Shown here: positions 39,501 through 52,744 of the stretch, piece after piece
How positions within the stretch are numbered: position 1 is the stretch's first letter
How the letters are laid out: every line of letters begins with the position of its first letter
Assembly: GCF_000189635.1 (NCBI RefSeq)
Contig: NW_002476555.1
Coordinates: forward strand, 62,001 to 126,000
Reading direction: 5' to 3'
Source: Tetrahymena thermophila SB210
Lineage: Eukaryota; Ciliophora; Oligohymenophorea; Hymenostomatida; Tetrahymenidae
DNA: 64,000 bases
The notes under the pieces: generated by a model
Told to the model about the DNA's origin: nothing
Database searches by the model: none
What the model saw: the letters and a program-made list of their open reading frames with translations, nothing else
Made by a program: the position numbers and the translations under genes

Positions 39501-41133
39501 GCAATAAGGAAATAACTTATTACCATCTACTTAACAACCCTATAAGTAAATCATTTAAATTATTTTCAAGCAAAACAATTTTGTTCAAGAATAAATGCGA
39601 ATAAATAATCCTATGATAATGAATCCTATATAAAAATAACTAAGATTACCGATATGTAAAAAAATGTATTAATATTTTAAATTTTTTGCAAGCATAAAGC
39701 TCGTGCCAGCTTGAAATACATATCAAAAACTTAGTTTTATTCAAAAACATTACTTAAAGATAAAAAATTAAATAGAAATATGATCTTTTTTTGATAATAA
39801 AGATAGATCTATGTATTAAATTGCATTAAAAATGTGTAATTTAATAATTTCAATTATATTATGATGGGAAAAATCTTTGAATTAATTACAGCTGTCTAAA
39901 TAAAAAACATGAATTTATCATTTATTTGTGTGAAATTTGCTTTTTAATAATAGGAAAGTCTATATGTTTTTTTGACAATAAATTCTTTGAAAATAAAGAA
40001 ATGTAACATTTTATATTCTACCGTAAGTCTAAGAATTTCAAATAAATAGAGTTATAAATAGTATAGTGTTATAAGATATAGTAAATTACTGCTTTTAATA
40101 ATTCTTTGAATGTTCTTTATCTTCGAAGTAATACAATTTTTATTAACCACAAAAAGGAAAAAAAATTTATTTCTATATTGATTAATTTTAACATCGCTAA
40201 CTTACGTTACCAAAAAAAAATAAATAAAACAAATTCATTTGAGATCTGCCATCAATCGAAAGGTTTAATATTTGCAAAAAAACTGTTTTTTTTCATAATA
40301 TAATTTAATGTAAAACAAATTTCAATATGTTTCTTTCGATTTCAGAGTTTTAGATTATTCTTATTATAATGATTTTGTTGTATATTATTTTTAAAAATGC
40401 ATTTAAGGTTTTAAACAATTTATCCAAAAAATTTTGTGTTTAGTTGACGATAATTGCAACTAATAAAGCATAATTTGCTTTGTTTTTGTTAAGAAGCATA
40501 ATCATGTGGCCAAGTTATGTAACCTTAAAATAAAATTATAATATTTAATTATAAAAGAATCCAAAAATAGGTTTTATTAAAAATTTTTATTAAATCATTC
40601 ATTAATTCTTTCATAATGAATTTTAAATCATGGTTTATTTATTTAAACATATAATTATCATGGTTTGTGGTATTCTTTTTATAAACCTTCCACATTAAAT
40701 TAAATGTATTCGATATTTAAATACTATAATATGATTATTTCCTGATAAATTACATGAAATAAAGTAAAAATATATAAATCAGCCTTTTATGAGTTATTAA
40801 TCTTATTTTTGGTTAATCCAGAAAATTAAATACACAAATAATTCAAAAAAACTGGAAAAATTTAATACTGTTACAGAGAAAAAAAAAGTACAATTAGCTC
40901 AATCAATGAATTACTTATTCATTCATTTATTAATTTTAATTTTTACTTAATTTTATTATGATGAGAATATGTACTTACTGCCTTTTATATTAGCTTTTAA
41001 GTTTGTTTTTGTGTTGATAATTTATTTGAAATTTATTGAAATTAATATTTAGCTTAATTTTTGTTAAGCCTTTTAGAAAGACTTCATCTAAAGTATCATC
41101 CAATCTTTCATTATTGGTTGATTTATACATCCG
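36569..41133. other. Gene-free AT-rich region, 4.6 kb
   Basis: Upstream of the acyltransferase and downstream of the methyltransferase. The longest open frame I followed (39036-39794, plus, 252 codons) has the Phe/Leu/Ile/Asn/Lys composition of translated random AT-rich DNA. No RNA gene or repeat family recognised. Confidence 0.5.
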
Positions 41134-44100
41134 TCACACACGAGTTATTTCGTAAAGTATCACTGAAGAAATACTTTTTGGGCCATAATTTGGATCGTTT
41201 TTGCGATACAAATCAGTTGCTGCCAATTTGACAGATTTCTTATCAGAAATTATCATTTAATGCTACTCACACAATTATTATATTCTATCTTTAGCTTAAA
41301 TTCCTAGATTTTCAGATAAATCACTGTAAACTAATAAAAAGCGCCCCTTGCGGCTCTTCTTGTTTTCCTTGTTCAAGCATTCCTCTTTTTTATTTATTTA
41401 ATTATAATTATTAGATAGAAACAAAAAAGCTGTAAGTTATCATACAAATAAATAAAACAAAAAATTAAAAAAACCAAATCTGTTTAATTTAATTAGAATG
41501 AATGAATTGATTTTGTGGGGGTGTGTATAAAAAATAAAAATAAGCTTTTATCATATTCCCTATTAACTTACATTCAACAAAATTTATAAAAATAAATAAA
41601 AGTTAAATAACAAGAGAATTTTCCCTGTTCATAGAATTGTTCCATAATCTTTTAATTCTTTCTTTGACTAAGTCAATTTAATTATAATTAATACTGAAAC
41701 TAGCTGCTTACCCTGTTTTGCATGCATGAATTCAACCATTATCTTAAAACTTAACTAAAATCAATATTATTTATTGTTTTATATTCTTTATTTCCAAAAA
41801 AAAAAAGGAAAAGTATATTCATTCATTTATTTATTCATCCATTAATTTTAATTTGAGATTTGTAACAAAGAATTGGCTCAAATAACATTTTTAAATTATC
41901 CAAACAAAAATTATGGAAAAATAAATGGTTGATTTAGTTTGCAAATTTAAATACTAAAGTAAAGGAGTTTACTTTGAAAATTTTAAAAATTTAAAATATA
42001 AAAATTATATAATTCTTTTAGCGTTTATCGAATTTATAAGAACTATTTTATTTTACAGCTTGATTTTTTGATAGAGCCAATTATTCTGGTATTCTTAAAT
42101 CATTTAAATAATGCTTATGATTTTTATTTTTTAAGATAATTAGATATTTGGGTTACTTTATATTAAATTTTTGATTAATATTCTTAGTTTGATGATAATG
42201 ATAATAATGATGGTTGATATCATTTTTTATTATTTTAACTAAATTACTTTCTAATAAAAATTGTAAAAAGATGATCAGAAATCATTTCAAGGTAAAAACT
42301 ATATTTAAAATTTATTATTAGGTGATTTGAAAATATTACATGCAAATTAGAAGCTGCTTTTTAACATTTCTTCTTTTGAGTCATAATTAGCTGCTTCTAA
42401 ACCACTATCATTTGTCAATGGAGATGCTGCTATCCAGGGAGGATTAGCAATTATTAGGTCATAACTTGTATCTAGTCTATTTATATGGAAATAAATTTTC
42501 AATATTTTAAAAATTCAGAAAAATTATTTTTCAAGACTTTTTTACTCATTTATGTTAAATATATAATAAATATTACATTAGAAGTAAAAAAAAAAAAAAT
42601 TGAACAAATATTTTTCACTTTGTAAAACACAAACTAGTTTTTAAACTTAATTTTGATGTAAATTTTTTCATAGAAGAAAGTAAAAGCTGAGAGATAGATA
42701 GATTGATAAATGTGGGTGATGAGCTAAATGTTTTTTCTATTTTATAAGTTATTCAAGTGTAATAATGAACTCAATTTTTTATTAGAGATTTCACTCTTTT
42801 AATTTATAGGCTTCTTATAAAAATTGCCTCTTCATACTTACTTATGGGGGAGAGTTATTTATTGCAAACAGAATTTTAATTATCAAATAAAATATTTTTT
42901 ATTGTAAAACTACAAAATTATAGTTTTATTCTAAAATTGTTACAAAATAATCCTAATTTTGCCTAAAATACTAATTAAAATTATTATTTTCTATTTAAAA
43001 TAATGTTTGTTTGTAGTTGAAGCATATGAAGATAATAAAAATAAACAAACAAAATAGAAATGGGTTCGTACTAAAAAAAAGTTCTTGCAGTTACTGTATC
43101 TATTTATTCTTAAGAAAATACACTTTTATTATAATGTTATATTTTTTTATGTTATTAACTTTATTTAAAAAAATAGGTTGATAAAAGATTACGATAATTT
43201 TGCAAATTATATAATTTATTATAATAAATAAAAAATCATAGTTAGATGTTTGTTTTTTGTTAGATATCATTTTTACTAAATGGGTAAATATTTTCAGTAT
43301 TTATTTATAGAAACATTTAATTATTGATATCAAATAAATCAAAAGTTTATAACCAATTTAAAATCTAACCTACCTACCAACCTACATACATCGTTTATTT
43401 TATGATCTTAATGAATATATGTAGATTTTAAAGACTCTAATGTTTAAAGAAATAAATTTGAAACTAAAATAATGTTTGGATAAAAATGATTATTTTAGCT
43501 GTTTTTTCAATTTAAATTAAGAAATAAAAATAACAGCACATTGAAATAGCTCAAATTTCTTTTTTAGAGTCTTTTTTATTTGTCAATTAAATTTAAAGGC
43601 TGCTTCTATTTTAGTATGAAGAATTTTTTAAAGGTTTTGATTTGCTTATTTCAACAGCTGCAATTTAAATATAAAAAAAACGATTGAAAAAACTTAAGAA
43701 ATGCAAAATAGAATCAAAAATATCGAAAGAAGGACTCCACTAGGTATATGTTAGCTTGCTTGCTTGCTACTGGTTAGATCAAATATTTTTTTTCTTTCTA
43801 AAATACTGATTAAAAATTTAAAAAATATATTTTTTATTTCTATTTATATGCTGATATGCATATTGTCTGTATTGCGGTGGGGTGATTGCAAATTGCAAAA
43901 ATGTAAACTATTAATTTATGGCGTTTATCTTAATAATTTAGTGTAATACTCACAACACTAGAGAATTTAACACTCATAATACTAAAATTCATAGTTATTT
44001 ACTTATGGTCTATAATGAATGTTTAATATTGTAAGAAATTTGGTAATTAAAACTTGTTGCTTTTGGTTCTGGATTAATAATCAATAAATAAAAATTGAGT

Positions 44101-45997
44101 AAAATTATGTTTTTTAAATTCTTCTTTTATCCAAAATATTCAATTTTATATAAAAAATAAGTATATATTCCTGATTTAAATTGCTTTTTAAAACGTTTTC
44201 TTCAATTTTAGGATGTTTCTACATATAATCAAGTACCTAGGCAGTCTAAAATCCAATTTTTATTTCTATTCATTTTAGAAAAATTTCAAGTTTTCTTCTA
44301 TATTTCAATATTAGATAAGGTTTTTGCCTGAACTTATTTTATTTGAGTTTATCTAAAAAATAATTTTACTATTCTAGATTTTCTTAAGTTTTTGTTTAAA
44401 ATAAAACATTTTAGATAAAAATCCATCATGGAATATCCATTTTGTTTAAAAAAATTTTTTTATTTTTTAAAAATATTAACTGAATTTGGTTTCTTTTCAA
44501 TAAAGGGGTATGTGTTGCATGATAAATAAAAGATTATTTGCTTTAATGAATTCTTTTTAATCAACAATAAATTCTAGAGATTAAAGAAAGTTGTTTGATT
44601 TATCAACCAATTTTTTGTTTAATATTGCTTAGATTTTAAAAAACAATTAAATAAGGTTACTTTATTTAACAAACAAAAGCAGCTCTTGAAAAATATAATT
44701 TTAAAAAATATGTTAAATCAAATAATTACTTTAATTTTTCCAGGTTAGCCACTAGGTTATTATTCTTTTACTTTTCAGTAATATCAAAAATTTCATTTCT
44801 AATTCTAGATGATAGACTTAAAATAGCTGAATTCATTCCAGTGCACCTAACAGCTGCTTCATATTTATCAAGAGAAGTTATTTTTACTTCTGGAGCAGCT
44901 TCTGCAATAATAAAACTTAAAATTCCTGAACCACATCCTAAATCACAAACCTTTTCCACTCCTCTGAGATAATTCTTATTGTCTTATAGATACTAAGCAA
45001 GCAGCTTCAAATAATGCTACTAGGTAGGAGGCCAAACTCCATAAACTGGATACACTTTTTTGCCATTTAACTGAGGAATAGGAATACCATTACTTTCATA
45101 TTGCTCAGCTGAATGAATACCTTACCAATGCTAAAATGGGATTATGAAGTCATGCTTTTCTATGGCTCCTTCTTGCTATTTTCCTAAGTGCTAGCTTAAA
45201 AGTTATGAAGAAGGCACATTTGAACCCTTAATTCTTAACTATCCACTATGTGAAACAAGGATGCAAATACGAGACAAAAAATTCTTCTACTCAATAGCAA
45301 TACGTCTAGACAAGTTGTATATCTCTTCAGGAGTAGTGCATTTACGGAAAGGATTCTTTGGGCGATTCTCAGTTCCATAGTAATACTCTTCAACCATTTT
45401 TTTGACTGCAGAAAAGGTTTGGTTTGCATTGTTGTAGTTTGTGTTTAGACTAAAGATTAATAAAGATTTGGTTTAATCTTCCTTCATTATTTTTCTTATA
45501 AAATTAGACGACATAGTATTATGAAGGTAATAGGCTTTAGTAATTTAAGATTGCAGTTTGAGACTAAGAGGAGTCTATACATACTTAACTCTTCCATATT
45601 TTGTCTAAAAAATGTATGGATGCTCCTTATCATTTTCATCTAATGTGTGAGTTATGTTTTCTACTATTTCATCATCCTCTACAAAAACATCGTTCGCCTT
45701 TTCAAATTCCTTATCATAAATGCTGCTATCAATAATATCATCATCTTGATTACTATTTATTATAATTTCGTTTGGTTGAGATTTTGCTTCTTTCTTTTTT
45801 GAATTCTTCTACATTGAGTTATTCTCAATCAATATTTCATGATTATTCTACTCATTCTACTATGAGAAACTGAACACATTTTTATTGAACAAGCTAAATA
45901 AATTTGCATTGGACTTTGAAAGCTATGTTGTATTTGATCTACCTTTTTATAAAATGCTATAACCCTATTTAAGTAGTCTTTATCCTAATCTATTCAT
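41134..45997 (-). CDS. SAM-dependent methyltransferase with NPPW motif, possibly mitochondrial
   Basis: Exons 44730-45997, 42340-42476 and 41134-41384 join in phase to 551 residues (TGA 41134-41136). Introns are 42477-44729 (2253 bp) and 41385-42339 (955 bp). Motif I, CDLGCGSG (351-358), is the SAM-binding loop of class I methyltransferases. SYDLIIANPPW places NPPW at 434-437, the catalytic motif IV of enzymes that methylate amide, amino or base nitrogens (HemK/PrmC and RsmC/RlmG-type rRNA enzymes have NPPY/NPPF/NPPW). GRFLLVYSDLSENLGI near the C-terminus fits a late strand of the same fold. The first ~45 residues (MNRLGQRLLKQGYSILQKGR...) are basic and lack acidic residues, resembling a mitochondrial targeting sequence; an acidic linker follows. 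The target (rRNA, tRNA or protein) cannot be told. The NPPW exon is separated from motif I by the very long intron. Confidence 0.85.
42477..44729 (-). other. Unusually long intron (2253 bp) within the methyltransferase
   Basis: Bounded by a good donor (AAA|GTAATT) and acceptor (AAATAG|A), and removal restores the frame exactly between motif I and motif IV. It is about ten times longer than most introns in this window. The content is AT-rich with no recognisable gene or transposon; a 60-codon plus-strand open frame at 43764-43946 looks random. It may be a large intron or may contain an eliminated element. Confidence 0.6.
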
Positions 45998-47524
45998 GCT
46001 TAAATTTAAAATAAATTTATTTACTTATTTACACGTTTATAGTTTTAATTATTTTTAAAAAATTTAATCTTTGATTTAAAGGATTTCGCAAATTTTGGCT
46101 TAGTATATTCTATCCAATTGGTTATTATTTAAAGTTAGCAAAATCACTAAATTTAAACAAAAGATATTTTTTGATGCTCATTGAGTAAATGAAATATATT
46201 TTTAAGAACTTTCTTTATAAATTATGTTATTATCAGCAAATAAAGTATTTAAAACTTTAACAACAAAGAGAAATAATTGTTTTTAAATTTAGTTATGATT
46301 TCTATTTTAAATAGAAATAAGTTTTTATTCGATAAGAAACATTTAATATAGTAGTTATCTTTCCAAATGAATTTAAAATATTTACTAAATATTAATATAA
46401 ACCAATTTATATGATAAATTTGCTTAAAATTAATAAAAATAATTTTAATAGTAATTGAGTGAGATACATTCTTATTTGATTGGAATTAATTTATTTTTTT
46501 AGAATAATTATATTATAAATATCATCATTAAAACTAATGCTATTGCTAATTCATTAATAATTGCTTAATGTTTAAGAATTTTATTGAATTTTTTTAAAAA
46601 TTAATTTCTTTAATTAAATTTTTAATACCTTAAAAAAGAATTTAAAATTAATAAATAAATAAAATTATTAATAAAAAATAAAAGAAAGAAAATTGATAAG
46701 AAAATAAAATTTAATTTGATTATTAAACATGATTAAAATATCCTTTTTTATTATTTTAAAAATTTTAATTGATAAGAAATACTTTATTGTTATTTAGTCT
46801 TTAATTTAAAAAGCAATTTTGTAGTTTTGTTTTGTTTTCCTTTTCTTTCAATTTAGTTTTAATTAAAAATCTTTATCTTAAACTAAATTATTTTACATTA
46901 CATTTTAAAAAAATAATATCTATTTATGAGTTTTTGCTGTTAGTTTCTTTTAGTTTAGTAAAAATATTTTTTTTTCTGTTGCAAGAATGAGTAACAAATA
47001 CTTGAGAGTTTTGGATAAAAAATTATTTGACAAATTTTAAATTTAGTCTTTGAAAATATTTAATTAAGATTAAATTATTCATAAAAAATAATTAAAATTC
47101 AAAACTAATTAAATTAATGGTATGTAGATCATAGAGGAAGTATTACTACATTTAAAATAGTTTGCAAGCGAGAAAAACAAGATTTAGATATTTAAAATAT
47201 TTTTAAAATGACTAAATAATTTTTTCTATTGCCGATTTGAATTTTGGATGGATTTAAATATGCGATTGATAAAATATGCAGGACAAATGATGGATATAAA
47301 TAATTATGACACAAATGATATGAATAATTAATTATAGTATATATAATATTTGAAGAGGTTTTAACTTTTTATCAATTGGTTAATGATTTAAATAAAGCAG
47401 CATAAAGTATATAAGTACATGTGTTTAAGATTATATTACTATTGAGTTTTTTATATTATATACTTTCTTATTGAATATATATGTATATAAATATAAATAT
47501 GTTGCTCTATATCAGTAAAATATC
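45998..47524. other. Gene-free AT-rich spacer
   Basis: Upstream of the methyltransferase and downstream of eL38 (both leftward). AT runs only; no coding or RNA signal seen. Confidence 0.5.
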
Positions 47525-48133
47525 TCAAGATCTCTTAGTAGCCTTCTTGGTGTTCTTTCCCTTAATTTCGATCTTAGAATAGGCTATTTTTTTAAAATAA
47601 ACTCATTAATAAATATATATTTTAATAAATCATTTAAAAATTATTTATAGGTTTCCTAATTATTTATAAAACTTTAAGCAGGAATAAAGAGAGGAATGGT
47701 TGGAGGTAGGAAAGACCTTTTAATTATTTATTAATTGCTTCTAATTGCTCAAAAGCGTGATTAGAGTTATAATAAATTAACTCACTCACTAAATTTGTAA
47801 TTTCGTGCTAAATATTTTTAATGAATTATTACTAGCAGGGATAGCGTCTTTAATACCCTTGGCGATCTTGGGGTCAGCAGTCTTGAAGGTGTATAAGTAC
47901 TTCTTGCCTCTAAGTTTGAACTTGGTGATTCTCTTATTGGTCTTAACGTAGACAACCTTCTTGGCACCAGCAGTGGCGGGGGTGTCCTTGTTGTTTTACC
48001 AAAGCTTCATGAACTTCTTGATGTCAGTGATTTCCTTAGGCTATTAATTAAATAATATTATTTTAATAAAGGATACAATAAATTGAAAATATGCATAAAT
48101 GCCCTAGCAAACAGAATCAATCGTCTATACCAT
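47525..48133 (-). CDS. RPL38: Ribosomal protein eL38 (large subunit)
   Basis: The core exon 47833-48040 encodes [14 protein letters not shown]...[24 protein letters not shown], the conserved eL38 sequence. The last exon 47525-47583 gives the basic C-terminus, ending KKATKRS before TGA 47525-47527. The core exon starts right after the initiator Met, so the first exon must be little more than ATG. The best candidate is 48131-48133 (ATG|GTATAG, 90-bp intron), giving 89 residues; ATG|GTAATT at 48888-48890 is an alternative with an 847-bp intron. The protein is a small, structural 60S component. Its codons (AAG, GCC, ACC, GTC) are much more GC-ending than those of its neighbours, as expected for a highly expressed gene in an AT-rich genome. 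Confidence 0.9.
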
Positions 48134-50429
48134 TTCTTTTTGATACAATTTAAACGCAAAAACTCATTCTTCTAAATTTCTATTTTATATTCTAATTAGA
48201 ATTAATTCCCTGTTGTATATTTACTCCTTAATACAATCATTTATTTATTAATTCCCTCATGTTCATTCGTTCATTTATTTATTGATTATTAAATCATTTG
48301 CTAACTATTTCTCCTAAATTTTTTTTTTTGGGAGCAAAATACAAACGTATCCTAGATGCCTTGGCATTAAATTTATTGAAACTAATTGCTTTCGCTAATT
48401 GCTTTTGCTTTGATAAATATTTATAATTCACATGATTTAATTTCTGCTTTATCTCTTCTTAATGTATCTATTTTGTTAATAAATACCAGATTTATGCTCT
48501 ACATTTAGCAGTAATCAAGTATTTAAGATGAATGCTCTATCCCATTTTCGCTATTCTTTAAATGTGGTTAAGTGCGATAAGATGAGAAATACTAACTTCA
48601 TGTAAAAACAGAAAATTTAATTGCAATCTAGAGGAATTCATTTAGTAATGCAATTAACTGAAATAAAATAAATTGATATTTTGATAATTGTGAATGAATG
48701 AATTTGTGAGTGAGTGAGTGAAGAGGGACTGCAAATTGTTAGTGAGATAAGTTTATGAGTTATATATTCAGTGATTCTTTATGTTAAATTCTATTCTAAG
48801 AAATGGCAGACCTTGTAGTTTAACTGACTTTCGAAACTGTTTGGGGGTTCATTAAAATTTAAAAGAAAGAATTTTAATGTTAATTACCATTTCTAATATA
48901 TCTATTTTGTACTGTGTATTTTTGATTTTTTTAGTTTATTTTAACTTTTTTTTTTTTTCTTAACTTTTTTGCCCCTTTTTCCTTGTTAATTATTTTTCTA
49001 TCTAATATAGTCTTAATTAAAATTATATCCTTTTCCTTTGTTATCTGTGTCCTTCCTTTCTTTTGTTTATTAATCTTAAACAAAACAAATACTATTTTCC
49101 ATTATAAATGCTCATAATTATCTTCAATCGCTTGAATACATTTATTCATTCATTCATTTTTACATATTTCCCTATTATTTTTAATAAGATTCTTCATTGT
49201 TTATCATTATCTTCATTCATTTTATCATAAAAGAGTCATTTCATAAATATCTTTCCATTCATTTTGATTTCCTTTTATTTTCATTTTGATTTCTCTTTCC
49301 TCACATGTCCAAACTTATTTTCTTTTTTATCTCCATTCTTTTATCTATCAATCTATTTATTTATTTAATTAATTAGAATAGTTCAATTTATTATTTATAT
49401 ATTTTTTTTACTTTAACAAATAGAATTTAATAAAATATAATTTTAAAAATTAAACTATTATTTAAATATTCTACAACATAAAAAAAAAATAAATAAATTT
49501 TATCTCTAGATTTTTAAATACTTCACCTTCCACAAAAATAAATATAAGTAATAAAATAAATAATTTTTATTTTCTTCTTTAATTGAAAAAAAAATTAAAA
49601 AATATCGAATGCTCCTTTTAAAATATTTAATAAATTCATTTTTTTAATATAAAATTAATATAATTCTAAAACATTTCTAATTTGTCTTTTTTTATTTGCT
49701 CGGAGAATAAATTTATTTTGAATTCAAATTCAATAATATTTCTTTGAATTAAAAAATGAAAAGAAATATTTATTTTAATTCACCTTTCAAGTAATTATTT
49801 TAATTATTATTATTATTTTTTACATAAATTTTATTCAAACTTAAAATAATTAATTATTTTTTTAACAAATGCTTTATCAGGCAATTTAAAGTATAAAAGA
49901 AACTATTTTTAATTAATATTTTACATATTTTTATTTCAACTTAGAATTATAATAAACTTTTTTAATAAAATAGTTTTGACAATTTAATAGTTAGTTTCTT
50001 TAATTGGATTCGTTGAATTGATTCAATTTACCTCAGTAATATAATTAAGATGAATGGTGCAGAATAAAGAAAAAAATTAATTTATACTCAAATTTAATAG
50101 AAAATTTAATCAAAAGAATAAATGTTAAATATCTAGATTTAGATTTTGATGCAAATTAATACATTTTTTAACTTTAATTTTAACAAATGCTTGTCACATC
50201 CTTACTTAATTTGTTTCTTATATGATGCAAGGTGACCCAATTATAATTGAAGAGATTTATTAATTATTATAGGCTTTCATAATTTTATAGAATAAATCTG
50301 TATTTATAAAAATAGCTCTCAACTGAGTAAGAGAAAGAAAGTTTAAACTTTTAATAAAATTGCAAAGAAATAATATAATTTTATTAAGTGAAATAAGAAG
50401 TATTACAAAGTAGCAGAAAAAATAAATAG
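48134..50429. other. Upstream region of eL38 and of the divergent membrane-protein gene
   Basis: eL38 reads left and the gene at 50430 reads right, so both promoters should lie here. A 40-codon plus-strand frame at 48803-48925 (starts MADLVVQLTFETVWG) has a somewhat protein-like beginning but no support. The rest is AT-rich with pyrimidine-rich stretches at 48950-49380. Confidence 0.45.
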
Positions 50430-52141
50430 ATGATCGATAAGTCAGAGTATTTAAATATTTAGAAGAGCAAAAATCCCTTTGAACAAGAAGAGGAAAATGA
50501 AGTTTTATTTAACAAAACAGTTTCTAGGGCCAACATATTAAAACAAAATGTAGAAACTATTATTGTTTCTGAGAGGAAGAAGGAAGAATAAGAATAGGAA
50601 CAAATAATAAATTAGATTATTGAAATAGAAGATTTCATTGAGCACAACCCATAAATGGTTAACTATAGAAAGGGAATCAAAAAGAAAATATTACTCTTCT
50701 CCATCTTTATTTTGATTTTAATTGCTGAAAGAATTCTATACACAAGTTTGCTTGATGAAGAGCAAACTTTAATTTAGGATATCTAAAAAGGATTAGACTT
50801 ATCTTCAATAAGCTCTGAATAGAACTATGCAGAATTTTCAAATAGCTATTTCTGGAAAATAGTCAGCTTCGGAGTCGGTTTTCATAATAGCTTCTTGTTA
50901 AGTACTTAATTTATTGCTACTGTTTATGTTTCTGTGAGTGATTTCGTTGGAATCAAGTTAATTTTTACCACTTTGCTTGGATTATATTTCATAGGTGTCC
51001 TTCAAATGTTCTACAACGGACCTTTACCCTTTTGGACATCAGATTAGATTTCTTCTCCATATTGTGTGTAAACCAGTGCTCATCCCTCTCGTTTCGTCTT
51101 TACAGTGCTTTACATTTCATATTATTTCCTTTACTGCTTAAGATTTAGAGTGTAAAGAAATAAACGTAAATCAGAAAGTGAAAAGTAGAATTTATACAAG
51201 AAAATAAGAATAATCCAAATTGTCTTGGCTCTCTTGCTAGTTCCTTATTTATTTTTAGTCTACTTAAGCGGACTTTAATTTATTATTAATGTGGCTCTTG
51301 GCTTCATTATGTTTTACTTTTACTACACAGTCATACGCTAGTCTAATTTGTTCATCAGTGAAACGTTAGCTAAAGTATCCATAAATACTGAATAAGCAAA
51401 GAGGAATATTTTTAACTGGTTTATTATTTTCATAGTGATGATATTTGCTGCTTATGTTGTATTGCTTGGAACTGATACTTATGTAGACATAAAATGGATT
51501 GGAAACTATCTAAACTGCACGTAAAATTTATATTAAAATATGTATTTTGATAAAAGGTGAAATAAAGATTTAAACCTCAAAAACAAAAAATTAAAAATTA
51601 AAAGTAGAAAATAAATAAATAATAAAATATAAATGTGATTAAAATAAAAATAAATTAATTTAAATATTTTATTTAAAAAATTAAATTATTTATAAATAGG
51701 TAAAATAATTCTAACTTTTTCTTGAACAGCCAGTTGGTAGGTCCTTATCATACATTTTCTGTCATCACAGTGCTAGGTGGATTAGCAGGTGCTATATTTG
51801 GGTTAAATCACACATATAATCACTTAAAATAGAATTGTGTAAAAACATGGTACAAAGGAACGATTTTAAAGAGGTTTTTGAGAGGATTGATAGTTAATAT
51901 TTTTATGATACCTTCTTGGGTTTTAAATTACTATTAAAACTCGTTACTTAAAAGCGACTTTGTGATAAATTTGGGATTCAGTGAATTCATCATCGATATA
52001 TTGCATTACTTTTTCTTGTATCTTCTATTGTTCGGATTCATTCCTGTATATCTATACTAGCCTTTCAAGCTTGTACATATTAAAAAATAAAAGCAAAAAG
52101 ATAGGTCCATCACATTTTTACAATAATCTATGTAAGAGTGA
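50430..52141 (+). CDS. Polytopic membrane protein, perhaps degenerate PAP2-like
   Basis: Exons 50430-51520 and 51730-52141 join across a 209-bp intron (phase 2) to 500 residues, ending at TGA 52139-52141. The first ~80 residues are acidic and Gln/Glu-rich and probably cytosolic. Then follow about eight to ten hydrophobic segments, starting with KKKILLFSIFILILIAE at 84-100. Around 194-221, FYNGPLPFW followed by a Cys and AHPSR is placed like the KX6RP and PSGH motifs of PAP2 lipid phosphatases, but the catalytic Arg-Pro and Ser-Gly-His are not intact. No clear third motif (SRX5H) is seen. If the family is right it may be inactive or diverged; equally it may be an unrelated multi-pass protein. 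It is the first of two plus-strand genes. Confidence 0.8.
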
Positions 52142-52744
52142 AGTTTATAAAATTAATTTATTAATTCTTTAAATTAAAATAAAATTTGTAATAAATCTAA
52201 TTATTTTATATTTATTTATTTTAATCAATTTTATCAAATATTTATTAAAAAAATTATTATTTATTTTTTTTTTATTTTTTATGAATTCATAAATAATATT
52301 TTTAGATTTAAATGCACATTTTTCATGTTAAAATCCTCAAATAAAATATATTTTTATTAATCTGCAATTTTATAATGCAAAATTTAAATAAAAATAATGA
52401 ATATTAATATTAAATAATAGCTTATTAATTTAGTTACAAAAAAAATGTGAATGTCATTTATTGGTTAAAATAAATAGTTTTAGATAAATATGTAGAAGTT
52501 TTAGTAATCAAATTTTAAATAAATTAGGAAATTAGGCTTATTGAAATGAGAAAAAATGAATATTATAAAAATTGTAAATTTTATAAAATATTTTGGATAA
52601 GTTTATCAAATTAAAAATATTGAATTTGATTTTAGATCAATCATATAACGAAGAATTATATTCAAATTTAATGTGTGGAAATCAAGAATTATTAATTTTT
52701 TTGCAAAGAAATCTAATTATTTTTATAATTTTTTAATTTAAACT
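52142..52744. other. Spacer between two plus-strand genes
   Basis: AT-rich 3' and 5' flanking DNA of about 600 bp; no coding or structural signal seen. Confidence 0.5.

Noticed and set aside
39036-39794. A 252-codon plus-strand open frame using the ciliate code
   Set aside because: With only TGA as a stop in very AT-rich DNA, frames of this length arise by chance many times in 64 kb. The composition is generic Phe/Leu/Ile/Asn/Lys with no motif or GC rise.
48803-48925. A 40-codon plus-strand frame (MADLVVQLTFETVWG...)
   Set aside because: Very short, no recognisable homology, and its end is generic AT-rich translation.
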